From assembly GCA_003641555.1 (NCBI GenBank), contig QNAT01000082.1, forward strand, positions 1 to 6,159: a DNA stretch of 6,159 bases, written 5' to 3'. How positions within the stretch are numbered: the first letter of the stretch is position 1; each line of letters begins with the position of its first letter. Shown here piece after piece: positions 1 through 6,136 of the stretch. The notes beneath the pieces are model-generated. The model saw only the letters and a program-made list of their open reading frames with translations. It did not search any database and was not told the origin of the DNA. The position numbers and the translations under genes are program-made. This stretch comes from Thermotoga sp. (GTDB lineage: Bacteria > Thermotogota > Thermotogae > B3-G13).

Positions 1-1
1 A

Positions 2-484
2 GGAAAGATGGTAGATGCAAACAACGCAAATGATGAAGGACCATTCTCCCCCGGAAGGACAGGTGACGTTCCGATCGGGGCATTGGTCAAGCTTGCTTAC
101 AGTGGAAAATACACATACGAGGAACTTTATTCTTGTTTGGTTGGAAATGGTGGTATGGTTGCTTACCTGGGGACTAATGATCTGAGAACAGCAATGAAAC
201 GTCTTGAAGAAGGCGATGAAAAGGCGAAATTGGTGCTGAAGGCGATGGTTTATCAGATCTCCAAGGAGATATACGCCATGGCTGCGGTCTTAAAAGGTAA
301 GATAGATGCCATAGCCGTAACAGGAGGTATGTCATACGAACCGTATATCGTGAATTCAATAAGGGAATATGTCTCCAATATTGCACTTGTTTTGATCTTC
401 CCTGGTGAAATGGAAATGGAAGCACTGGCATTAGGGGTTTTACGAGTACTCAACGGAGAAGAAAAAGCAAAGGTTTATAAGTGA
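2..484 (+). CDS. buk: Butyrate / branched-chain fatty-acid kinase, C-terminal part (5' end cut by window edge)
   Basis: This is the last 160 residues of an ASKHA-fold acyl kinase, which would convert acyl phosphate plus ADP to carboxylic acid plus ATP in the cytoplasm. The frame is open to the left edge. The first ATG (position 8) is internal, because GKMVD aligns with GRIVD at about residue 195 of the complete paralogue at 1412-2485, so roughly 195 residues lie outside the window. Family motifs seen are EGPFSPGRTG, GGMVAYLGTND, VTGGMSYE and a C-terminal MEMEALALGVLRVL, followed by the same GEEKAK ending as the paralogue. By eye it is about half identical to that paralogue. It differs by a one-residue deletion before GPFSP, G for E in the SPER motif, and M where PGEDEM is usual. 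The arginine of that motif, which aligns with a catalytic arginine of acetate kinase, is kept. The gene ends 10 bases before the ptb start. It is probably functional, but substrate preference cannot be read from this piece. Confidence 0.9.
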   Translation, partial: GKMVDANNANDEGPFSPGRTGDVPIGALVKLAYSGKYTYEELYSCLVGNGGMVAYLGTNDLRTAMKRLEEGDEKAKLVLKAMVYQISKEIYAMAAVLKGKIDAIAVTGGMSYEPYIVNSIREYVSNIALVLIFPGEMEMEALALGVLRVLNGEEKAKVYK

Positions 485-489
485 GGTGA
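483..489 (+). promoter_or_regulatory. Shine-Dalgarno site of ptb
   Basis: GAGGTGA lies five bases before ATG 495 and matches the anti-SD sequence well. It overlaps the TGA stop of the upstream kinase (482-484). The in-frame GTG at 486 sits inside this motif, so GTG 486 is an unlikely start and ATG 495 is preferred. The arrangement suggests that ribosomes finishing the kinase restart on ptb. Confidence 0.7.
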
Positions 490-494
490 AAGAT

Positions 495-1403
495 ATGAAG
501 ATAAATTCGTTCGATGCACTCTTGCGAAAGGCCAATGAGATTCCTCGTAGAAGAATAGCAGTGGTTATGGCAGAAGATCCACCTGTATTAAAGGCAGTTG
601 AAAGGGCGAGAAAAGAAGGCATGATAGAAGCCATACTCTTTAGTAAGAGAGAGGAATTACGAGAAGTCGCGGAAAAAACGGGCATTTCTCTTCAAAATTA
701 TGAAGTAGTAGATATATCATCGCCTCAAAAGGCTGCACATGAAGCGGTACGTACGGTAAGAGAAGGTAAATGTGATATGCTGATGAAAGGATTTATCAAG
801 ACAGCGGAGTTCTTAAAGGCGGTGTTAGACAAAGAAGTAGGTCTTCGTACTGGTAGAACTTTAAATCTGGTGAGCATATTCGAGATACCCAATTACGATA
901 GATTATTAATGGCTGCAGATGCAGGTATGATCATAGCTCCAACACTTCAACAGAAGGTTGATATGATAAACAATTGTGTTGAGGTGGCAAAGAGTATCGG
1001 ATGGGAAAACCCACTTACTGGCATAATCAGTGCTGTAGAAGTGGTGAATCCCGATATGCCTGCAACTGTAGAAGCAGCGATATTGTCGAAGATGTGCGAT
1101 AGAGGGCAGATAAAAGGAACAATAGTGGATGGACCATTTGCCATAGATAATGCCGTTTCTGTTGAATCTGCTGAGCATAAGCATATCCTCAGTCCTGTAG
1201 CAGGAAAAGCCGATATCCTCATAATGCCTAACATTGATGTTGGCAACGTTTTCTACAAAACACTTGTATTCCTGGCAGGCGCCAAAGTGGCTTCTACCAT
1301 TTCTGGTGCAGCCGTTCCTATAGTTCTTACCTCCCGTGCGGATACGGAAGACATGAAGTTATATTCCATAGCATTATCTTCCATATATGCTGAGAGGAGA
1401 TGA
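495..1403 (+). CDS. ptb: Phosphate butyryltransferase (phosphotransacylase)
   Basis: This 302-residue protein would carry out acyl-CoA + phosphate = acyl phosphate + CoA in the cytoplasm. It is the middle step between the oxidoreductase and the kinases encoded alongside it. Family motifs in order are DMLMKGFIKT (94-103), DAGMIIAPT (142-150), DGPFAIDNAVS (212-222), ADILIMPNIDVGNVFYK (239-255) and VLTSRADT (277-284). They span the whole PTA/Ptb fold, and the length is normal for Ptb (about 300), so the protein looks complete. The start is ATG 495, chosen because a good Shine-Dalgarno lies five bases upstream; GTG 486 would add three residues. The stop overlaps ATG 1400 of the next frame (ATGA). 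Lying between two butyrate-kinase-type genes favours Ptb over acetyl-specific Pta. Whether the acyl group is butyryl, isobutyryl or isovaleryl cannot be seen. Confidence 0.95.
   Translation: MKINSFDALLRKANEIPRRRIAVVMAEDPPVLKAVERARKEGMIEAILFSKREELREVAEKTGISLQNYEVVDISSPQKAAHEAVRTVREGKCDMLMKGFIKTAEFLKAVLDKEVGLRTGRTLNLVSIFEIPNYDRLLMAADAGMIIAPTLQQKVDMINNCVEVAKSIGWENPLTGIISAVEVVNPDMPATVEAAILSKMCDRGQIKGTIVDGPFAIDNAVSVESAEHKHILSPVAGKADILIMPNIDVGNVFYKTLVFLAGAKVASTISGAAVPIVLTSRADTEDMKLYSIALSSIYAERR
1395..1403 (+). promoter_or_regulatory. Shine-Dalgarno site deciding the start of the second kinase
   Basis: AGGAGATGA differs from AGGAGGTGA at one base and ends eight bases before ATG 1412. The upstream in-frame ATG at 1400 lies inside this motif, with its AGGAG core directly abutting, which is too close for initiation. 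The motif also contains the ptb stop (1401-1403). Confidence 0.55.
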
Positions 1404-1411
1404 GAGTAAAA

Positions 1412-2485
1412 ATGGAAAGAATCCTGATCATAAATCCAGGCTCAGTTTCCACCAAAGTCGCCGTTTTCGAGGATGAAAAAGAGAAGTTATCCATCACGCT
1501 TCATCATCTTTCTGAAGAACTATCGAAGTACCCTACCGTATACTCGCAATACCCCTTTCGTAAAAAAGTGATCATTGATTTTTTGAAGAAAAAAGGGTTG
1601 ACACCTAAGGATTTCAATTGCATAGTGGGAAGGGGAGGAGTACTGCATCCAATAGAAAGTGGAACGTATATCGTAAACGAGAAGATGAAGGAGGATATGA
1701 AAAATGCAAGGTACGGCGAACATGCATCGAATTTAGGTGCCATCCTCGCAGATGAGATAGCAAAAGAAAACGATGCCAGGGCATTTATCGTGGATCCGGT
1801 TGTGGTAGATGAAATGGTGGATTTTGCGAGACTCTCAGGCCATCCCATGTTCGAGCGTAAGTCCATATTCCATGCACTCAATCAGAAAGCAGTAGCCCGT
1901 GATATAGCCGTGAAGATAAGAAAGAGATACGAAGATTGCAACTTTGTCGTGGCTCATATGGGAGGGGGAGTATCCATTGGAGCACATATGAAGGGTAGAA
2001 TAGTGGATATAAACAATGCCCTGAATGGCGATGGGCCATTTTCACCAGAGAGATGTGGGACGGTACCGATAACACAACTGCTGGAATTGTGTTATTCTGG
2101 CAAATATACATACAAAGAAATGAAGAAAAAGATAAAAGGAAGAGGAGGTTTTGTAGCACATCTGGGTACCAATGACGCGCGGAAGATATTGAAGATGATA
2201 GAATCTGGTGACAAGCATGCCGAATTGATTTTCAATGCTTTCACATATCAGGTATCAAAATGGATATGCAAGATGGCAACTATACTAAAAGGAGAGATAG
2301 ACGCCATCATACTTACAGGTGGATTGGCGTATAGCGAACGATTGGTATCATTGATAAAGGAACGGGTAAGCTTTCTCGCACCCGTAGAAGTGGTACCAGG
2401 TGGTGATGAGATGAGAGCACTCGCATTAGGTGCGTTAAGAGTATTAAGGGGAGAAGAGAAAGCGAAAATTTATGATGGAAGATAA
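1412..2485 (+). CDS. buk: Butyrate kinase / branched-chain fatty-acid kinase, complete paralogue
   Basis: This 357-residue acyl kinase of the acetate/butyrate kinase (ASKHA) family would make ATP from acyl phosphate supplied by Ptb. Motifs in order are INPGSVSTK (7-15, phosphate loop), GRGGVLHPIESGTY (73-86), DPVVVDEM (128-135), HMGGGVSIGAH (182-192), DGPFSPERCG (207-216, with the arginine that aligns with a catalytic arginine of acetate kinase), GGFVAHLGTND (245-255), LTGGLAYSERL (301-311) and PGGDEMRALALGALRVL (329-345). The length is usual for Buk (about 355), so it is complete. The preferred start is ATG 1412, because MERILIINPG matches the typical Buk N-terminus and the spacing from the Shine-Dalgarno is good; ATG 1400 would add four residues. 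Its last 14 bases overlap the next gene. It keeps more family-consensus residues than the kinase at the left edge and is the likelier main kinase. The exact substrate is not visible. Confidence 0.95.
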   Translation: MERILIINPGSVSTKVAVFEDEKEKLSITLHHLSEELSKYPTVYSQYPFRKKVIIDFLKKKGLTPKDFNCIVGRGGVLHPIESGTYIVNEKMKEDMKNARYGEHASNLGAILADEIAKENDARAFIVDPVVVDEMVDFARLSGHPMFERKSIFHALNQKAVARDIAVKIRKRYEDCNFVVAHMGGGVSIGAHMKGRIVDINNALNGDGPFSPERCGTVPITQLLELCYSGKYTYKEMKKKIKGRGGFVAHLGTNDARKILKMIESGDKHAELIFNAFTYQVSKWICKMATILKGEIDAIILTGGLAYSERLVSLIKERVSFLAPVEVVPGGDEMRALALGALRVLRGEEKAKIYDGR

Positions 2486-3167
2486 ATTTGATATCAGGAT
2501 TGTTAGTGACGAGAAGAGAATTTTTGCCTTCGTGGGAGATTTTGGCAGTGGGAAGACTGAAATGGCTATCAATTTTGCCCTGATGAGAAGGGCATCTGGA
2601 AAAGATGTCGCAATAGCAGACTTAGATGTGGTCAACCTTTACTTTCGCTCTCGTGAACATACGAATTATCTTCGGGAAAGAGGTATAAATGTTATACTTC
2701 CACCACAAAAGTACAGGAATGCAGATGTTCCTATAATAACCCCAACTGTTATGGGTAGCATATCCGATCACAATACCGATCTTATCCTGGACATTGGTGG
2801 AGAAGAAAATGGTATCGCCGTTTTAGGTTATCTTTCAGAATATCTTATTAAAGAGGCATATGAAATATTATTCGTAATAAATGGGCGCAGACCATTCACG
2901 AGAAAGGTGGAAGATATCGTGAGTTTATACGATAGACTGGTGAGAAAAGCGAGGGGTGTGAAGATAAATTCTCTGGTGAACAACACGAATCTGATGGATG
3001 AGACAACGGGAGAGATAGTTAAGGAAGGTGAGGAACTGCTTGAAGATGTTTCAAGCGCTCTTTCCATCCCAATCGCTTTCAACTCGATTTCAGAAGGAGT
3101 GAATCTGGATGGGGTATCTCTAAAATACCCGATCTTTCGTATAAAGAGATTTAACACCGTAAAGTGA
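2472..3167 (+). CDS. P-loop NTPase of unknown role (CobQ/MinD/CooC-like fold)
   Basis: This 231-residue soluble protein is a nucleotide-binding domain of the SIMIBI type. A Walker A motif GDFGSGKT (22-29) follows a hydrophobic strand. DLDVVNLYFRSRE (50-62) is a switch-I-like segment, DIGGEENG (107-114) is the Walker B/switch II region, and NNTNL (170-174) sits where the base-reading loop of such NTPases lies. The P-loop lacks the first lysine of the deviant KGGxGKT motif of MinD and ParA. No signal peptide, membrane segment or cysteine cluster is present. ATG 2472 is followed at once by ATG 2475, and either could be used. Both lie inside the end of the kinase gene and lack a well-spaced Shine-Dalgarno (nearest purine run is about 2446-2459), so translation probably depends on coupling. 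I recall homologues at the same place in related operons, annotated as hypothetical or CobQ-like. Function is unknown; a role in assembling or regulating the oxidoreductase is conjecture. Confidence 0.85.
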   Translation: MMEDKFDIRIVSDEKRIFAFVGDFGSGKTEMAINFALMRRASGKDVAIADLDVVNLYFRSREHTNYLRERGINVILPPQKYRNADVPIITPTVMGSISDHNTDLILDIGGEENGIAVLGYLSEYLIKEAYEILFVINGRRPFTRKVEDIVSLYDRLVRKARGVKINSLVNNTNLMDETTGEIVKEGEELLEDVSSALSIPIAFNSISEGVNLDGVSLKYPIFRIKRFNTVK

Positions 3168-3181
3168 ATAATGATCTTTTT

Positions 3182-3197
3182 GCAGTGATATCATTGC
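3182..3197. repeat. Near-perfect 16-base palindrome in the only internal gap of the operon
   Basis: GCAGTGATATCATTGC is self-complementary in seven of eight pairs, with a G/T mismatch at the fourth. It lies in the 53-base gap between the P-loop gene and the ferredoxin gene, ten bases before the Shine-Dalgarno AAAGGAGGT (3207-3215). It has no loop, so it would suit a dimeric DNA-binding protein better than an RNA hairpin. An alternative weak pairing is AATGAT (3170-3175) with ATCATT (3190-3195). A palindrome this short in AT-rich DNA can arise by chance. I found no well-spaced promoter in the gap. Confidence 0.3.
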
Positions 3198-3220
3198 TAA
3201 AATGAGAAAGGAGGTCCAGT

Positions 3221-3457
3221 ATGGCACTTGGTTATATTGAGATCGACGAAGAAAGATGTAAAAGTTGTGGACTGTGTATGAATGCATGTCCCAAGAAGGT
3301 GATAAGGTTCAGTAAGTCTTTTAACAGTAAAGGATATCATCCAGCGGAATTCTATGACCCTGAAGGAAATTGCATTGCATGCGGTTTTTGCTACATGATG
3401 TGTCCCGATACCGCTATTACAGTGTATCGGTATGAGAAGGTAGCAGCTAACAAGTGA
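3221..3457 (+). CDS. 2-oxoacid:ferredoxin oxidoreductase, delta (ferredoxin-type) subunit
   Basis: This 78-residue iron-sulfur protein carries two CxxCxxCxxxCP clusters, C13/C16/C19/C23 and C51/C54/C57/C61. Each ligand set predicts one [4Fe-4S] centre. They would carry electrons from the TPP subunit to free ferredoxin. The 27-residue insert between the clusters (24-50), containing GYHPAEF, is longer than in clostridial-type 2[4Fe-4S] ferredoxins and is typical of the KorD/VorD subunit. A strong Shine-Dalgarno (AAAGGAGGT, 3207-3215) stands five bases before ATG 3221. It is the first gene of the oxidoreductase block and is followed 16 bases later by the alpha subunit. All eight ligand cysteines are present, so it looks functional. 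It could be called a free ferredoxin, but its position and insert favour a subunit. Confidence 0.92.
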   Translation: MALGYIEIDEERCKSCGLCMNACPKKVIRFSKSFNSKGYHPAEFYDPEGNCIACGFCYMMCPDTAITVYRYEKVAANK

Positions 3458-3473
3458 GAGAGGAGGCAGAATA

Positions 3474-4544
3474 ATGGCTGAAAAGGTATTAGTCAAAGGG
3501 AACGAAGCCCTTGGTGAAGCCGCCATAAGAGGTGGCTGTCGATATTATTTTGGTTATCCGATAACACCACAGAGCGAGTTGACGGAATACATGTCGAGGA
3601 GGCTGCCTGAAGTCGGAGGTGTGTTCTTGCAAGCGGAGAGTGAGGTATCGGTCGTGAACATGCTCTATGGTGCTTCTTGTGTGGGAGTTAGAGTTATGAC
3701 CTCTACATCCTCACCAGGTTTCAGTTTGATGCAAGAAGGCGTTTCATATATGGCAGGTGCAGAATTGCCAGCAGTTTTCATAAACGTCGTTAGAGGTGGC
3801 CCAGGGCTTGGTGATATACAGCCTGCTCAAGGAGATTACCTCCAGGCAACAAAGGGAGGAGGGCATGGAGATTACAGATTGATAGTATTAGGACCATCCA
3901 CGATCCAGGAGGCAATAGAATTGGTTATGCTTGCATTCGATCTGGCAGATAAATATAGAACACCAGTTGAAGTACTGGCAGATGGGATGATAGGACAGAT
4001 GATGGAACCTGTAGAATTTCCAGAGATGAGGTCGCTCAATACGCTTCCAGAAAAACCATGGTCTCTAACTGGTGCAAAAGGAAGAAAGCCGAACAAGATC
4101 ACGTCTTTCGACCTTGACCCATATAAATTGGAAGAAATGAATTTGAGGTACGAAGCAACGAGGAAGAGAATAATTGCCAACGAGCAAAGATGGGAAGAAA
4201 GAAATGTGAAAGGAGCAGATATACTGGTAGCCGCTTACGGAACCGTTGGAAGGATCATGAAGACTGTTATGGAATTGGCAAAGGAAGAAGGTATAAACGT
4301 TGGTTTGTTTAGACCGATAACGTTATGGCCTTTCCCGTATGAACGCCTTGAAGAACTATCGAAGAAGGTGAATACTGTTCTTACCGTGGAAATGAGTGGT
4401 GGGCAGATGCTGGAAGATGTGAAACTGGCTGTTAAAGATAACGCTGCAACCCCATTCTACGGCAGAATGGGTGGTGTTGTTCCAACACCAGAAGAAATAC
4501 TTGAACAGATAGAAAAGATCATCAAAGGAAGTGAGAGTGCATGA
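3474..4544 (+). CDS. 2-oxoacid:ferredoxin oxidoreductase, alpha subunit (VorB/KorA type)
   Basis: This 356-residue subunit holds the pyrimidine-side half of the TPP site in the cytoplasmic complex that turns a 2-oxoacid, CoA and oxidised ferredoxin into acyl-CoA, CO2 and reduced ferredoxin. The N-terminal PFOR-like domain shows GYPITPQSE (27-35, the YPITP motif of the family), QAESE (53-57), [14 protein letters not shown] (76-89) and [15 protein letters not shown] (107-121). The C-terminal transketolase-like domain starts near residue 245 ([14 protein letters not shown]) and contains [11 protein letters not shown]. The length is normal for the short-alpha KorA/VorB type, which lacks the fused gamma domain. 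The start is ATG 3474, behind AGAGGAGG (3459-3466). The stop overlaps the beta start by four bases (ATGA). Ptb and Buk upstream favour branched-chain 2-oxoacids (VOR), but 2-oxoglutarate (KOR) cannot be excluded. Confidence 0.93.
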   Translation: MAEKVLVKGNEALGEAAIRGGCRYYFGYPITPQSELTEYMSRRLPEVGGVFLQAESEVSVVNMLYGASCVGVRVMTSTSSPGFSLMQEGVSYMAGAELPAVFINVVRGGPGLGDIQPAQGDYLQATKGGGHGDYRLIVLGPSTIQEAIELVMLAFDLADKYRTPVEVLADGMIGQMMEPVEFPEMRSLNTLPEKPWSLTGAKGRKPNKITSFDLDPYKLEEMNLRYEATRKRIIANEQRWEERNVKGADILVAAYGTVGRIMKTVMELAKEEGINVGLFRPITLWPFPYERLEELSKKVNTVLTVEMSGGQMLEDVKLAVKDNAATPFYGRMGGVVPTPEEILEQIEKIIKGSESA

Positions 4545-5311
4545 ACGCGAAGGTAGTGATGAAGAGACCGAAATCGTTATCACAAACTGATTTTACATAT
4601 TGTCCGGGATGTCATCATGGTATAGTTCACAGGATAATAGCAGAAATAATAGATGAATTAGGGATTCGTGAAAAAACTGTTATAGTTGCACCAGTTGGCT
4701 GCTCTGTCTTCGCATATACGTTTTTCGAGATCGATGGAACGGTGGCATCTCATGGCAGAGCTCCTGCAGTTGCAACTGGCATGAAGCGTTCGAGACCAGA
4801 TAGGATAATTTTCACCTATCAGGGAGATGGTGATCTTGCTGCTATAGGTACAACCGAGATAGTCCATGCCGCGAATAGAGGAGAGAACATAACCGTGATA
4901 TTTATAAACAATGCCGTATATGGAATGACTGGCGGCCAGATGGCTCCAACAACGCTTATAGGACAGAGAACCACGACGACGATTCATGGCAGAGATCCAA
5001 AGGCAGCTGGTTATCCCATACGGATCTGTGAGATGCTCTCTCAGTTAGAAGGGCCAACGTATATAGAGAGAGTAGCAGTCGATACACCTCAGCATGTGAT
5101 TAAGACAAAGAAAGCGATAAAGAAAGCATTCGAAAATCAAATAAATGGACTTGGTTTCTCTCTTGTAGAGGTCTTATCGACTTGCCCTACCAACTGGGGT
5201 ATACCTCCTGTAGAGTCGATAAAGTGGCTGCAAGAGAACATGATGAAATTCTATCCCCTGGGTATCTACAAAGATAGGACTGAAGAAAGGGTAAGGGAGG
5301 GAATCGTATGA
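4541..5311 (+). CDS. 2-oxoacid:ferredoxin oxidoreductase, beta subunit (TPP-binding)
   Basis: This 256-residue catalytic subunit binds thiamine pyrophosphate. CPGC (21-24) and VGCSVFAY (52-59) are family signatures. GDGD (95-98) begins the TPP/Mg2+ motif, which ends in NN (123-124) and continues [11 protein letters not shown]. The spacing from GDG to NN is normal. Four cysteines (21, 24, 54 and the one in STCPTNWG near the C-terminus) match the pattern that binds one [4Fe-4S] cluster in this family. The length is typical of KorB/VorA. The start ATG 4541 lies in the ATGA overlap with alpha, with AAAGGAAGTGA at 4524-4534 six bases before it; ATG 4559 is a weaker alternative. The stop overlaps the gamma start in the same way, so 1:1:1 synthesis by translational coupling is likely. 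Confidence 0.94.
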   Translation: MNAKVVMKRPKSLSQTDFTYCPGCHHGIVHRIIAEIIDELGIREKTVIVAPVGCSVFAYTFFEIDGTVASHGRAPAVATGMKRSRPDRIIFTYQGDGDLAAIGTTEIVHAANRGENITVIFINNAVYGMTGGQMAPTTLIGQRTTTTIHGRDPKAAGYPIRICEMLSQLEGPTYIERVAVDTPQHVIKTKKAIKKAFENQINGLGFSLVEVLSTCPTNWGIPPVESIKWLQENMMKFYPLGIYKDRTEERVREGIV

Positions 5312-5841
5312 ACAACAAACTCATAGCCGCTGGCTTTGGTGGACAGGGTATGATGCTGCTTGGGCAACTGATAGCTTATGCAGGCATGCTCGAAGGAAAA
5401 CACGTGACATGGCTGCCCTCATATGGTCCGGAGATGAGAGGTGGAACTGCCAATTGCACGGTAATAGTTTCGGATAAACCAATAGGTGCACCTGTGGTAG
5501 CAATGCCTACAGAGATTATAGCTATGAACATTCCTTCCATGCTGAAATTTACTCCAACGCTTGTAGAAAAGGGGAAACTCTTTTTGAATTCTTCCATGAT
5601 AGACAGAGAACCAGGTAGAACAGATATCGAGGTCATGAGGGTCCCCGCCAACGAGATAGCAGATGAATTAGGAAATCTGAAGGTAGCGAATATAGTGATG
5701 CTGGGAGCATATATAAAGAAGACAGGAATATTATCACAGAATTCTATTAAATCGGCACTGGAACATAAGTTGGTAGGAAAGAAAAAAGAGCTATTGGAGT
5801 TGGATATAAAGGCATTTGAAAAAGGTACTACTCTCGTTTAG
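5308..5841 (+). CDS. 2-oxoacid:ferredoxin oxidoreductase, gamma subunit
   Basis: This 177-residue subunit has the POR/KOR gamma catalytic-domain fold. GFGGQG (9-14) and SYGPEMRGG (38-46) are its hallmarks. In this family the gamma domain helps form the CoA site and completes the complex with alpha, beta and delta. The length (about 180) is that of the stand-alone gamma subunit. ATG 5308 overlaps the beta stop (ATGA) and has TAAGGGAGGG (5292-5301) six bases upstream. It is the last gene of the operon: after TAG 5839-5841 there is no further + strand gene, and an inverted repeat follows 29 bases later. Nothing appears truncated. Confidence 0.94.
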   Translation: MNNKLIAAGFGGQGMMLLGQLIAYAGMLEGKHVTWLPSYGPEMRGGTANCTVIVSDKPIGAPVVAMPTEIIAMNIPSMLKFTPTLVEKGKLFLNSSMIDREPGRTDIEVMRVPANEIADELGNLKVANIVMLGAYIKKTGILSQNSIKSALEHKLVGKKKELLELDIKAFEKGTTLV

Positions 5842-5870
5842 CCCCCTTCATAAAAGAGCATCTCCCTTCC

Positions 5871-5911
5871 TTTCTGCCATCGGCACGTTTGACCTTTGCC
5901 GATGGCAGAAA
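5871..5911 (+). terminator. Perfect 15-bp inverted repeat after the operon, probable terminator or 3'-end stabiliser
   Basis: TTTCTGCCATCGGCA (5871-5885) pairs without mismatch with TGCCGATGGCAGAAA (5897-5911) across an 11-base loop. It starts 29 bases after the gamma-subunit stop, where a transcript end is expected. No U-tract follows on either strand: the + strand continues AAATCATATAAG and the next T-rich run is about 20 bases on. It is therefore not a textbook intrinsic terminator. It could block 3' exonucleases, act as a two-way terminator, or be a palindromic protein site. The structure is certain; its role is inferred. Confidence 0.6.
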
Positions 5912-6106
5912 TCATATAAGAAAAGACTCGCTTCTTTATTTTTCCTTCAAAAAGGCGTCTCATCCTAACTTATCATACAGCGGATCTTCCCCCAAATTTT
6001 TCAATAAAAAGGGCTTGAAAACTCTTAATACAAGAGCGATAGGGGATTTTTTACCATCGATATTTGTTGTCACGAGTATTGTGGTATAAATCGGATTAGA
6101 TATCCC

Positions 6107-6136
6107 TTGACATATGAAATAGAAATGTGATATAAT
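6107..6136 (+). promoter_or_regulatory. Sigma-70-type promoter with extended -10, reading out of the window
   Basis: TTGACA (6107-6112) is a perfect -35. An 18-base spacer leads to a perfect TATAAT (6131-6136). TG at 6128-6129 gives the extended -10 form TGnTATAAT. Transcription would start at about 6142-6145. An ATG at 6146 has no Shine-Dalgarno and would nearly be leaderless, so the true gene start probably lies beyond the edge. Both boxes match consensus, which makes chance unlikely. Confidence 0.8.

Noticed and set aside
8..484. ATG at position 8, with AGGAAAG just upstream, as the start of a short stand-alone gene
   Set aside because: The frame is open to the window edge, and GKMVD aligns with an internal segment (about residue 195) of the complete kinase. 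The purine run before it encodes that conserved segment.
486..494. GTG 486 as the start of ptb
   Set aside because: It lies inside the GAGGTGA motif that serves ATG 495 and has no ribosome site of its own at a usable distance.
1400..1411. ATG 1400 as the start of the second kinase
   Set aside because: AGGAG directly abuts it, leaving no spacing. ATG 1412 gives the normal family N-terminus (MERILIINPG) and about eight bases of spacing.
3151..3203. Possible promoter in the internal gap (TTAACA at 3151 or TTGCAG at 3180 with TAAAAT at 3198)
   Set aside because: Spacings are wrong: TTGCAG to TAAAAT is only 12 bases, and no -10-like hexamer lies 16-18 bases from TTAACA.
174..5651. Long minus-strand frames lying under the + strand genes
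   Set aside because: Each is antisense to a gene with clear family motifs, has no ribosome site or recognisable domain, and is a by-product of the coding strand's composition.
5922..5962. Second stem between AGACTCGC and GGCGTCT near 5926-5960
   Set aside because: Pairing needs a two-base bulge and covers only about six pairs, which is expected by chance.
5889..6089. 66-codon + strand reading frame
   Set aside because: It starts with TTG in the loop of the inverted repeat, has no Shine-Dalgarno, shows no recognisable motif, and its strand is pyrimidine-rich unlike the real genes.
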